Assembly (NCBI RefSeq): GCF_021134715.1
Contig: NC_060020.1
Location: 4,960,001 to 5,024,000, forward strand
DNA: 64,000 bases
Reading direction: 5' to 3'
Source of the DNA: Daphnia pulex
Taxonomy: Eukaryota; Arthropoda; Branchiopoda; Diplostraca; Daphniidae
Part shown: in pieces, positions 26,319 to 38,100 of the stretch
Position numbering within the stretch: the stretch's first letter is position 1
Layout: each line of letters opens with the position of its first letter
Program-made: the position numbers and the translations under genes
The notes under the pieces: model-generated
The model's database searches: none
Told to the model about the DNA's origin: nothing
What the model saw: only the letters and a program-made list of their open reading frames with translations

Positions 26319-28575
26319 CGGCCGATAATGGGCGACGGCTCCACTGTGACTGTGCAGCGTAAATTATAGATGGTCGCTCGTCGCCCCACATATCCAATTT
26401 TTGTTGACGACGCTTTCTTCGCCGGGAAGAAGGCCGAGTGAGAGGACAACAAAAAAAAAAAGAAAACAGAAAATAAGAAAACATGACGTTTCTCCATGTT
26501 GAATGAAAAGTGCCGTTTTTCATATGTAACATTTGTGTCAGATGAGAAAATTGAGATCGAGTGAGCCGTACATGCTCTCCCATCTGGTGTCGATTCGAAC
26601 GCGTCCCAATTGCAGACTGGAGATGTTGAGATATCCCCCAAAAAAGGACCAGCCACCCACTGGTAGACCTTGCGTTTTTTTGGCGAATGGAGCGTGTGTA
26701 GGTGTCTTCGTTAAAGGCAAGGCCCATCAGGAGCCGCACCTCCTCTCATTTCTTTTTTTTTTTGTTTGTGTACGTTGGAAACAACTTAACCCAGATTGCT
26801 GATTGGGATAACATCACAAACCGGCACGATCGCCCGTTTATTTACTCTTAGCCTATGCTCTATACCGACAACAGTCTGTCCGACTGGCATTGATTGGACA
26901 CCGTCGCCTCTCCTTCTTTTCTTATATATTCTATTATATTTCTTCCCGGCGAACCCTCCTCCTTTTCATCCGCGCTATTATTTCCAGAGTCAAAAACTGT
27001 ACAGTTATTTACCGCCGTTTGGGGGCTGGTTGCATCGTGCGCCAAGCCAGCTGCACGGAGTTTAGAAAGAAAAAAAATATAGTATCTGTAGATGAAAACG
27101 AGGCAAAACCCACAAATGTGGGTCATGTTTCGCCGAGGCAATTAAGCAGTTTGTTCTTCAAAAAGATTTAACAGAAAAAAAATGAGGTCCCTTATTTTCA
27201 TCTTGTTTTTTAAAAGAATTAAATTCCATTTTGTTTTCTTTCTAAGATGAAATAAAAACTATTTACTATAAAGGTATGCATGTGGTCCTCTGTGACTCGA
27301 CTTAATGAATAGCATTGAATTAGTCGAATTTTATTCATTCGTGTACAGCAATTCTACATTTCAACATGTTTCCTCTGTGTGTCCGCGCTGTGTGTGATGC
27401 GACCAGCTCCCGAGTTCATTCGTTAAGAGCTTTTTAAAAAATGTTGCGGCCAGAAATATTATATGGTTATATCACTTGGACGAAATATGTAACTGGACAT
27501 TTGGCTAGTAAGGGAACGGTTTTTTTTTCTTTCTTCTTTCTTTGCTCTATTGTTCTGTTTTTATCATTTATCCGTGTAGACGCGAACGGTTGGTATTAGC
27601 TCATCATAAATATTTTCATTTTTTATTGCCCGTTTTCTGTCCCTACCATAACAAGAGCCTCGTTCCTCGTTAAATATGAGGGGATTTTAAGGCGTGATGA
27701 TAATCAATACAGCAAAGTCATCGTCGATTAAGGGGTGCAAGATAATCATTGATGAGAGGTGACTTGTACAAAGCGTAAATTATAATCAGAAATCAACCCA
27801 GTATACTGCTTGAAATCTTTTTGATGGGTGATGATTCCAGGGCCTTCTTCTTCTCAAAAATTCCTTTCCTTTGCGGCTCGCTCCAATCGGCTCAGGAGAA
27901 CCGGAATGAATGCTCCTCACTCTCTGCGTTACATCTTTTCATTTTGTTTTTTTTTCGTTATTTTGTAAGTCATCGCTCACTCGCAAAATTCCTAGACCAA
28001 TTCATCATCTGTCCTTCTCTTCTTCTTCTACCTCCTTCATCACCGGTTCGATTCACGCCTTGTCGACTTCGTCAGAAACAATCCGATCGTGAATTTTCCT
28101 CATTCATCAATGGCAATGGGTGGGACGATACCGGAGATTCGCTCGTGAGTCTTGCCGACCTCCTTATTTTTGCCTTTCCTTTTTTTTTTTTTTAAACTTT
28201 GATCTTATCCCAATTCATCCTCCCCTATCTCTCTAATGGTGAAAAAAAAAAATGAAATGAAAATAGAATAAAAAAAAAAGGAACAAATCTTTGTATATCT
28301 GCGTGATCTCGGACGATTAAAGAACGAAACAGCACACCCTGTGCATGATGAATATGTACGCGCCGTGGAATAAAAAAAAATCAAATAATAGACAAAACAA
28401 AAAAATTAGAAAAAAACAACAAACATTTTTAGTTGTGTGAATCGCGATTCTTTTGGTTACTACCACCACTTGCTATTGTGATATGTGTTGCAGTGTTGTA
28501 ATCTTTCGTGAGGAGATCATCACGAGCAATTAATTCAAATTGTATTCTCCGCTCCTCGCCCAACTCCCAACTCCC
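26319..28575. other. 3' UTR / convergent intergenic space
   Basis: Lies between the stop codon of the FAM89-like gene and the 3' end of MUTYH on the other strand. AATAAA signals on + occur near 27247 and 28368 (GGAATAAA followed by A-rich sequence), so the + gene may have a UTR of about 0.9 or 2 kb. The minus-strand AATAAA at 28576-28581 is the likely MUTYH signal. No coding gene is seen; the ORF at 27821-28195 is Ser/Phe-rich and unconvincing. Confidence 0.5.
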
Positions 28576-28634
28576 TTTATTCTTAATACACATTTTACGC
28601 CTTCACTTGAATTGTTCTTTTCCAACGTCATTTT

Positions 28635-31600
28635 CTATTCGGTCTGACTGTTCTTGAAGTACGACTGCAACGTCATCTGTTTCTTGGAGACGGTTCCGGT
28701 CTCCTTTGATTTCGTTTTCCGCTTCAACGACGAGCTGCTGCCACTACCGTCCACGTTCTGGGTGAAGGCGCGGAAGACTTTTTTCATAGCGGTGGAGATG
28801 GCTGCTCCGGCAATCTGACGGGCGTTCAGCCACCTGAAGCCTTGGTAGTGGTCAGGCAAGGATACGACATTGTCTTTGGCGTTTTCACACGCTCTGACCG
28901 CAACACGGTAGAGACCGTACGTTTGGGATATGTGAGAAAATTGATGGAAAACATCTGCCACGTACTGGCAGCGTTCGATGGTCCGCCCGGTCAGCAGTCC
29001 TTTCGATTGGTCCAGCGCTGCAGTCAGTTCGCTGCTCTCGTCCAAGTCATCGCTCCACTGATGGGAGGGAAAACTGGGAAACTCCCACAGGTTGGCGAGT
29101 AAACCTGACAGCAACGAAATATAAAAAAGAAAACAATTTGTTCCACTCGAGTCGCGTTACTGAAGTATGGCAGCGTCTGTCTCACCGTTGACTGGTCTTT
29201 GCCACAGTAAATACTCATTACTATCTGATTCATTTGTTGGGCGCTCAACAATCAAGACGATATTTCGGGCGATTTTGGCTGCTGTTTTCTTGGCTTTCCG
29301 AGGATAATTGGTCACCCCATCCCTGGAACACAATAATAATAATACGTAATAATAAAATTGGTCGTCGTGCATTCGTGCTTTACTGGGCAACAGTTGCAGA
29401 TAAATTATGATTATTGTTTTTTCTTACTTCACAATCCAAGGCTGGTCGATCGGCAGACACAATAAGCAATCAGGAACTGAAATGTCAAAAAAGAGTTGTA
29501 CTTAAATAGAAAAGGATAAAAGAATAAATATAACAAATGTGCTACCATCTTCGATGTCTGTGGGACCTGCTGCTTCTTTTTGGTTTGATCTCTTGTAGGC
29601 ACGGCACATTAAACTAATAGGGCAAGACTGACAAAGAGGAGACTTTGGAGTGCATACGGTCGCCCCCAACTCCATCATGCCTTGGTTGAAATCTCCAGGT
29701 CTTTCCGGATCCACCATTTCATTAGACAACTTCCATATGACATCAACCACACTCTGAAATTACGGTTAAATCAAAATAATGTTCATAAATTCAGGTCTTG
29801 TAGGATTGTACCTATTTTCAGTTTTATTAGTAATTAAAAAAGCAACCAAAGTTTATAGTTTATAGACGTATTTTTTTAAAATCAGTTTTATTCGTAGAAA
29901 GTTTTTTTTTATGGAAAGTGGATGAAAGCGGAATTAATGTACTTGCCTTTTTACTGGTGTCTGCACCAATTGAACACAACCTGAAATATTTAAAGTAAAG
30001 TGAGCGCATTTAAGAAAAGTTTTTACGCATCATATGCAATAACTTGTCTACACACCAAACCTAGTATTACATAATTTAAATTTTACCTAGTAATCTATGG
30101 AACGCCATAGTGATAATGAATTAAGTGCTTGAAAATTTAGTGCTCGGTCCAATTAAGTGCTCGAAAATTTAGTGCTCGGTCCTTTTCGCCTACTAGAGGG
30201 CGGGCCTATTTTTGTCGTTTCTCCTCCCCTTGGAGGAGGAGATCGGAGATATCGATTTAAATGCAATAGTTTTAAAAAATTTGATTAACAGACAAAGTTT
30301 CCCGCGGTGTGTCACGCTGTCAGTCCTGTGGTCCGTGAGTTGTCGTGGACTTTTATTGTGTTGTTTCTCATTTGCAATTCTTGCTCATCATTTCTATTCC
30401 GGTAAGTTGAACAAGTGTTTCTCTTCTTATCGCCAATTGCTTAACTAATTTCGTTCTTTTACCAGATCCTGAGCCTATCTTTGGAAATTTTGGTTAAATT
30501 CTTTTAGGTATGCTAATCTGCTCAGAGATTTTAACAGAATTTAACCAAAATTTCCGAAAATTTCCAAAGATAGACTCACGATCTGGTAAAAGAACGAAAT
30601 TAGTTAAGCAATTGGCGATAAGAAGAGAAACACTTGTTCTATAATAAAAGTCCACGACAACTCACGGACCACAGGACTGACAGCGTGACACACCGCGGGA
30701 AACTTTGTCTGTTAATCAATTTTTTTAAAACTATTGCATTTAAATCGATATCTCCGATCTCCTCCTCCAAGGGGAGGAGAAACAACAAAAATAGGCCCGC
30801 CCTCTAGTAGGCGAAAAGGACCGAGCACTAAATTTTCGAGCACTTAATTGGACCGAGCACTAAATTTTCGAGCACTTAATTCATTATCACTATGGCGTTC
30901 CATAGTAATCACCCTTATAACATTTCCATCAACTAAGCCCACACGTTCGTTGAAAGCTATAGACCTAGGAGAAACTCTGATATTATACCGTAAACCATAA
31001 AAATGATTTTTGAAAGCTTTTTTTTGAGATACTGACCCAATTGCAGCAGCTGTGTATGGTCCAACACCCGGTAACTGTTTTTGCAACTGTTCAGCTTTCT
31101 GAGGCATTGTACCATCCATCTCGTGAACAACCTATTGGTAAACAGAAAATATATATGTATAGACTATGAGAGAAGCTAAATATTTATAAGTCATTCTTCC
31201 GCGGAAATAGTTCCTACTTTGCATGCTGCTTCATGAAGACGCTTTCCTCTGGAATAGTAACCCAACCCTGACCATAGAGTATTCACTTCTTCCAAAGTTG
31301 CTTTAGATAAAGCTGTAAGATCTGGCCACTTTTCAATCCACTTTGAGTAGTAAGACTTGACTGTGGCTACTTGGGTTTGCTGAAGCATGATTTCCGAGAC
31401 CAACACTGCGCACGTTTTGGCAATAACACATAAAAATCGTTAAAATCAAATATTTACTGCGCGTTGAACCATTTAATCATTCAATAATAGCCAAATATAA
31501 TAAACTGCAAGACACAAATATGTTATAATTAACCACTGAATTGATGTACTATCACTACATACAATTTTGAATTACTAAGTAACAAAGCGTTAAAGAGAAA

Positions 31601-31902
31601 ATCTTAATGAGTATTTGGAATAACGTATTTTGGATTTCAAATGTTGTTTAAGCTCTAGTATAAAAGGTAATGCAAATTATGGTACCTGAATAGCCTCTGA
31701 TGTTAGGATCTATATGCTTAGCTAAATCTCTCCATTGAAGATCTCGCTTGTTAATATCGTACCAGTTGATTAGTTTTTCTCTCAGGTTTCTTATTTCTTC
31801 CTCTAATAAAGCATGATGGTGATTTCTTAAAGTTTCGGAATTTTCTATTTCCACGGTTTCAGTTTTAAGACAGGATTTTACTTGAGAACGAAGTCGTTTC
31901 AT
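28635..31902 (-). CDS. MUTYH: adenine DNA glycosylase (MutY homologue), exon 4 split by an insertion
   Basis: Removes adenine mispaired with 8-oxoguanine in base excision repair. Exons: 31686-31902, 31218-31405, 31037-31131, 30911-30964 plus 30087-30095 (split), 29947-29980, 29546-29753, 29428-29476, 29186-29322, 28635-29104. With the insertion left out they total exactly 486 codons. Visible: catalytic Glu77 in [10 protein letters not shown]; helix-hairpin-helix [13 protein letters not shown]; catalytic Asp179 in LVDGNVIRV; FeS-cluster ligands [17 protein letters not shown] (C-X6-C-X2-C-X5-C); NUDIX-like C-terminal domain with NLWEFPS; terminal PIP box QMTLQSYF for PCNA. Intron 5 is GC-AG (AAG/GCAAGT). 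An 809-bp foldback element sits nine bases before the exon 4 donor. Read through, the frame enters the element after Thr187 and stops 19 codons later (TAA at 30844-30846), losing the FeS and C-terminal domains. The model describes the ancestral gene; this haplotype is probably null unless the insert is spliced out. Confidence 0.9.
30088..30095. repeat. target-site duplication, left copy
   Basis: TAGTAATC directly precedes the foldback element and recurs at 30903-30910 on the other side. If strictly symmetrical inverted ends are assumed, the duplication shrinks to six bases (GTAATC). Removing the element and one copy restores a MUTYH exon that ends in a canonical donor. Confidence 0.75.
30096..30904. 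mobile_element. foldback / MITE-like non-autonomous DNA element
   Basis: Almost the whole element is an inverted repeat. The left arm (30096 to about 30502) is the reverse complement of the right arm (about 30534-30904), around a spacer of about 30 bp. Ends begin TATGGAACGCCATAGTG. Just inside each end is a tandem pair of 33-bp units containing AAGTGCTCGAAAATTTAGTG. The arms are not identical: the left has a 52-bp segment (30358-30409) where the right has 4 bp, the right has about 10 extra bp near the centre, and there are scattered substitutions. No transposase frame exists, so it must have moved in trans. The flanking duplication is 6-8 bp; the superfamily is unassigned. Confidence 0.85.
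30903..30910. repeat. target-site duplication, right copy
   Basis: Second copy of TAGTAATC. Its first two bases overlap the element if symmetrical ends are assumed. In MUTYH reading direction this copy reads GATTACTA and belongs to the exon. Confidence 0.75.
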
Positions 31903-32198
31903 TTAAGAATCTATTTTCTAAACTTTATGTTCCAACTTTTTCTTCAGTATATTTCTTAGTTCTCACGACTTCAATGTTTTGATTTTGAACTTGACTGACA
32001 TGTAGACGAATTGAACCGCGCAACTTTCAAAACAAAAACGCGTATCGGGTAATGTCATACGTTATGCGGAACTATGAACGATCTCTTTCTGGTCTCGTGC
32101 TCTCGTCTGCTTTTATTTACAAATCTTAGAACCTTGCCCTTGCACATGTTTTGGATGTAATAAAGAGACATTTCTAATTTTTAAATTAATTACACAAA
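31903..32198. promoter_or_regulatory. bidirectional promoter region, MUTYH / IGHMBP2
   Basis: The 296 bp separate two divergent start codons, so both 5' UTRs and promoters must lie here unless an upstream noncoding exon exists. No TATA box at a useful position is seen, as is common for divergent housekeeping gene pairs. Function is inferred from geometry only. Confidence 0.5.
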
Positions 32199-35100
32199 AT
32201 GCAGTATAACAGTATTGAAGATTTTGTGATACAGCAGCTTGAATTACTGAACCTTGAAAGAGATGCAGAAATTGCCGAAAGTCGAAGGCTTCAAGAAAAT
32301 ATTTCTGCTAAACAGCTCCAAGAAAAAGGGGTTTGCATATTAAATTTAGTTGTTCAGGGAATAAGATCTGGTCTTTATGGTAGAACAATCATAACATTTG
32401 GTTGCAAGTTGGCTGGTAAAGAATTACCATCGTCGAATTTAAGTTCAGGTAATTTTTCTTTTGTTGTTCAAAAACAATCATCAGTAGTAATTTCAAACAT
32501 TTTCTGAAAATATTGTTTAGGAGATATTGTTGGAATATTTCCCAACTCCAGTGCTTCCCAGCTGGAAAAGGATCAGATTTGTTCTGGAATTGTCAGCTGT
32601 TTAAAATCTTCAACTATTGAAATTGCCCTAGACACAGACTGTGATAATGTTGACTTAAACGACAATGACTGCTACAAGTTGTTACAGTTGGCCAACAGTG
32701 TGACCTACAGGAGGCTCAAAGTGTATGTTCTTTCAGTATGTTTATCACAACTTGACTATTAATAATCTTTTTTTTTGTCTATAGGGGATTGAACAGTTTA
32801 AAAAATTACCAAGGCCCTGCTGCCTCTCTCATCAATACGCTGTTTGGCGGACAGTTATTTTCATCTGCATCATTATCCTTACCACCAGTCCTTTTAGGAT
32901 ATGATAATGATCTTGTTTGGTTCAACAAGAACCTAGATCATTCTCAAAAAGAAGCTGTTGAATTTGCGTTGAAGCAGCGAGAAGTAGCAGTTGTTCACGG
33001 TCCTCCAGGGACAGGTCAGTTCATATTTTTTGGTTATCATATATGCCGAGTTTGCTATTTGTTTTACATTAAAACTTCATATGTTTTTGTAGGTAAAACT
33101 ACAACTGTTGTAGAAATTATTCTCCAAACAGTCAAAGCAGGTGGTCGAGTTCTTGCTTGCGCGCCTTCTAATGTTGCCGTAGATAACATGCTGGAGAAAC
33201 TCGTAGCGAATTCGTCCGTGAAAGCTATTCGTTTGGGTCATCCAACTAGGATGCAAGAAGCCATCCAGAATCGTTCACTAGATGCTGTTCTTTCAAACAG
33301 TGAAGCTCGTTCTATCGTCAACGACGTCCGTAGAGATCTTGATGCCCAACTGAAACAAATAACAAAAACCAAGAAGTAATTTTGTTTAAAAAACCTCTGA
33401 TCTATAATTTAAAATATTAATAAACTGAATTTTAAAAAATTCAGACGAGGACCCATTTTCAGCGAAATTAAGAATCTAAGGAAAGAACTGCGGGAACGTG
33501 AAACAAAAGCCGTAAAGGAAGTTCTCTCCCATGCAAATGTCATTTTGACGACATTGACTAGCGCTACGCAGGAAGGACCTCTAAAGCACTTGCCACCGGA
33601 TCATTTTGATTACGTGGTAATCGACGAGTGTTCACAGGTGATTTTGGCAGCCATAGTAGCACAAATTTTCACACATTAATTTTTGAACAACAGTCGACAG
33701 AATCAGCCTGCTGGCTTGCTTTGACCCGTGCACCGAGAGTCCTATTAGCTGGAGATCACTTTCAACTTCCACCAACCATCATATCGCCCGAAGCTGAGCG
33801 TAAAGGTCTCGGCCTCACACTAATGGAACGAATCATCAACCGCAAAGAGGACGGCAATTTGTGCGTCCGTATGTTGACGACCCAATACCGTATGCATCGC
33901 GATATCATGCAGTGGGCATCGAATCAGCTTTACCACGGAAAACTGGTAGCCCATCCTTCAGTAGCGAGCCATTTACTCATGGAGTTACCCGGCGTCGAGG
34001 AGAACGAAGACACAGGTACACATTTTGAATGTTTATTAAAACCACACATTAAGAAAAATGAGGGGGATCTACATGAAAATTGTGGATAGAATGAGTGAGT
34101 CTAGTAGTATTTTAAAATCATCGTGCTTATTAAAACCATGAGTAAGGTCAGCACGTGCGATATAGTAGTTGCAATCCCACCGCTTTGTGCCTCTGGTTTA
34201 GGAACTTCGCAAGCCGTCGAGTATGGTCCCATGCAGGCGGCATGTCCGACGACATGAGCTACGTAACTTTGTTCGTGGACTCCGTGAAATAAATGCGACA
34301 TGGGACCTAGTAAAAAGGGCAATTGAAGAATCATCAGATTGGCAATTAATTGAAAAAAAAAGATCAGTACCTGTTGCGTAAACAGCGACATCCTCGCCTC
34401 CGTGGAAAGCGTCGTCAGCTGGAATTTGTGACAATTGTCTGTAGGTCTTGTTGTGAATATCCAAAGTACTTGCGTCCAGCCATGGTTTCGATGGATCAGT
34501 CGTTTGATTGTTCACGTTGTTCCAGAACCCGGGACCAGATGAATAGCTCAATGTTGTGTAATTGTAGCCATTGTCGCCGACACCAGAAACACCTAAAAAA
34601 ATAATTACCAATCAAGTCATTGACTTAATCGAATATCGCCATTCATTTTGAACATACCAGTTATTTTGTTCCCCCTAACTGGATAACCGTTAATGTTGAA
34701 AGTGTGCGAATGATCGGCAGTGACCAGTATGAGCGTGTCCTTGTTATCGGTGAGTCGTTCGGCGATAGACACAGCGCGATTCATGGCTACCGCTTCTTCC
34801 AGCGCTAGTAAGGCATTATTCTTGTGATGAGCGTGATCGATGCGGCCGCCTTCCACCAAAAGGAAGAAACCCTTGTCGCTCTTTTTCTGCAGGAAGTGAA
34901 TAGCCTTTTCTGTCATATCTTCGATTCCGGGCGCCATTTCACCGATTTTGGGATCTTCTGTTCTATCGAGCTCGTAGGGTATGTGATTCATCGCGAACAA
35001 GCCTGGATAACGCGTCAAAGATTTTTGTTGAGTACTTTATCCATCTTTTCTTGTGCTTGTATAATTACCTAGAATAAAGTCTGTATCGTCGAGATTGGCA

Positions 35101-38100
35101 TTTAGAAGACCATCGCGGTTTTCTAAAAAGAGATGCGATTTTTCGCGTTTCTTCTTGTCGGCTTTCCACGCTTCAATCAAGTCCAAGTTATCACCCCGTT
35201 TGCACGGCCATTTAGCCGTTCCGTTATCATTGGCGGCCTCGAAAACTTGTCGTCCTCCACCCAGAATAATCTGCATTGAGAAATGATTTGTTTTTAACGT
35301 TCCGTCTCTACAAAAAAAAAATATTGTTTTAAGAAAAGTTACATTGATATTGCGGCCAGGCTCATCTTCAATTAGCTGTCGAGCAATGTCTTTGCACTCG
35401 TGGCGATTAGCGAGCGGGACTTGTGAATCGCACTCCCAATCACGGTTAGCGGAGTGGGCGTAAAGTCCAGCAGGAGTGGCGTGTGTTACTCTCGTCGTCG
35501 TCACGAAACCTAAATAGGAAGGAAAAAAGTATGTAGCAAACGAGTTTTAAACTGTTCAGATTGGCAATAAAAAGATTTACCAGTGGCTTTTCCCGCATCT
35601 TGGGCCCACTTAATGACGCTTTGAACATGCGGCTTTGTGCCGAGATCGGATCGACAGATGTTGTATGGTGCCGAGACGTCCAAACCGAGGGTGCCGTAAC
35701 GTCCTTTCACTCCAGTCAGATAAGCCTGAAACGTGCGTTGAATGCTTGTTTACTTCTTTATTCGTGCGTACCCATAAATAACTATGTTGTAAGAGATTTT
35801 ACCGTGGCTGTACCGGCCGAATCAGCTACTTGTTTATCTACGTTGTAGGTCTTCGGGTTACATGTAATGGTGCACAAAATATTAAATTCGTGTTTTCAAA
35901 TTTTTTCACGAAAATTAAATTGCTTATGAAGGCTTAAATTTTGACTGTAGCAGCTAGGAAATACTGCACAGCTTAAATATTGTTGTAAATCTTTTAAATC
36001 ATTTCTACCAGAAAGCAACTGCTTTTTTTGCATTACCTTAAGGAGTCCGAGATTAGGGAATTTTTCAAAAGATAAGTAATGCTCCTCGCCAGTCTGTCCA
36101 AGCTTTTGTCCGGCATGTATACGAGCTGCCGTCACTGTCGATACTCCCATTCCGTCACCAAGGAAAAAGATGACGTTTTTGGCCGTATTGAGATTAAGTT
36201 GCCGATTCAGGGCACGCAGTAAATCTTCTTTGCCCTGAGCATACCAAAAGTCCTGGTCTGCATAGAAAATTCGAAGGTTATCATTACAAAAAATATATCT
36301 GATTACAACAAGGAAAATGACTGACAGTCGGGCTGAGAGTGTGTTAGGCTTTTTTTTTTTTTTAAATTTAATGTTTGAAAGACTTTCTTCCTCAACAAGA
36401 TGCGTATATACTATTGATGTAGTAGGTGCTTGAAACAGGAAAGGATCATTTAAAAAAAGAGAGGCATTGACGTCTCAAACGGTTTTTCTTTTAATGGTTT
36501 GAAGTTGATCCGATAGAAACAAAAAAAAGTTGCCATTTACCTTCTTTTAATATTTGTGGAGGTTCAAACTCAGTTGTCGATGGTTTGGTCTTCGATGCCG
36601 CGTTCCCGAGAACACTTAAAATGAAGAGCAAGAAAAGAAGCATCCCGGTTTCTTTTTTCACGTCCGTCCGGTAAAATAATCCTGCGCCTGTGTTTTAACA
36701 AGACTAAAATTGTGATTGACAGACCCAAAATTGTTGCTTAGAATTTTTGAAAAATGGACTAAATTTTTCTCTTAGCCCACTGGTGTTTTACGTGCAGCTC
36801 TTTCTCCTTTTACGAATGCCAATGAATGTTGTAACATTAACAAGGGAATGAGGAGGCTGAAAGATATTGAATACTACTGGAACAGAAGGAGATTTAGTTC
36901 CGTCGCAATACTTTAACCGACAAAATCTGATGTTTCATTCGTTGAAAGTCCGCGCTCAATTTCTCGCTCAACAACCCAGTTTGCTTGTCATTCTCAGCTT
37001 TCCGTTTAGGAATGCGAACTGCCCGCAGTAATATTATATCTGCTGCAAACATTTGCTAGACATTTTTTAAATTAAATTCTGCGAGCTTCTTTTTTTTAAA
37101 ATCACCATTAAAGCAAACTAGAACTTACACGAATCAAATTACAGTAGAATTAATTCTGATTGAATTTATACGCCCTTGATATTTCGACAAAATCACTGTA
37201 ATATTTGCAGGAACTTGAATTTAAAACTGCAGTATAGAAATATTCTTACCGTATGTGTAAACAACTGTCCAGTAATGAGCCGCAGCTGCTAGTTTTTCGG
37301 TGTTTGAATTAGAAGCGTTCGACAACGACTGAGTTAACCAAAGAAGGGCTGCCCGGTTTTGACTCGGGGTCTTTTACACATGACAGCGTAGCTTTCCTTT
37401 GTGCGTGATGAATAAAGAGTTTCGGCTTGCCCTATCCCTCAATGTTTGATATCAGCATTTATCTTAATCCTTTGTTCTATGTATAGTGTGAAAATCTTTA
37501 GTATTTTATTACTGAAATTTTCACCCCATTTTTTTACTATTAAAGTCGTTCCCTCCCACCATCCTACAAGAACCATCAACTTGAGCGTACACAAATTAAA
37601 AACAGTCCCATGATCAATAGCATCTGACAGTCTAGCGGAGAAAGGGTAAAAACCATAGACAACAACTTTTTCACATAGTGTTCCACATTTGAAATTTTTA
37701 TCAACTGCTGTTTACGAATAAAACCTGTTCTCTTGGGTTCTGAGAAACCCATTCTGCCTTTCATATGATATCCCTTAGGGGATGTGAGTCGGGACATAAA
37801 ATCTGGCAAAAAAAAAATTCTCAACCGCTTTTCATGTACGGTCAGACTAGTGTTATCCTTTTGAGTTTCATGACCTTTATCATTGAACTTCCCCGCATTT
37901 TTACGACCATGTCTGCCGGTCTGCCGGTCTGCGGTTCTGATCAATTATCTTCTGCCACCCTTTTCTTTGGAGTGAACCAGGCACTTTTTTTTTCAAATGG
38001 AAGAGAGTTTGCATTAAAAATTGAAATGTTGATTTTCATAATCTTTTCCGAAGTGTATAAACCCGTTTTTTTTTTAAATACTACAGTACGTATTTCCCTC

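Noticed and set aside
30096-30904. Assembly palindrome artefact instead of a real insertion
   Set aside because: The arms differ by a 52-bp segment, a 10-bp segment and point changes, and the element is bounded by a duplicated target in an otherwise intact exon. A chimeric hairpin would give near-identical arms and no duplication.
34350-35072. Plus-strand ORFs inside the alkaline phosphatase gene
   Set aside because: They are antisense shadows of phosphatase exons and do not continue the IGHMBP2 frame.
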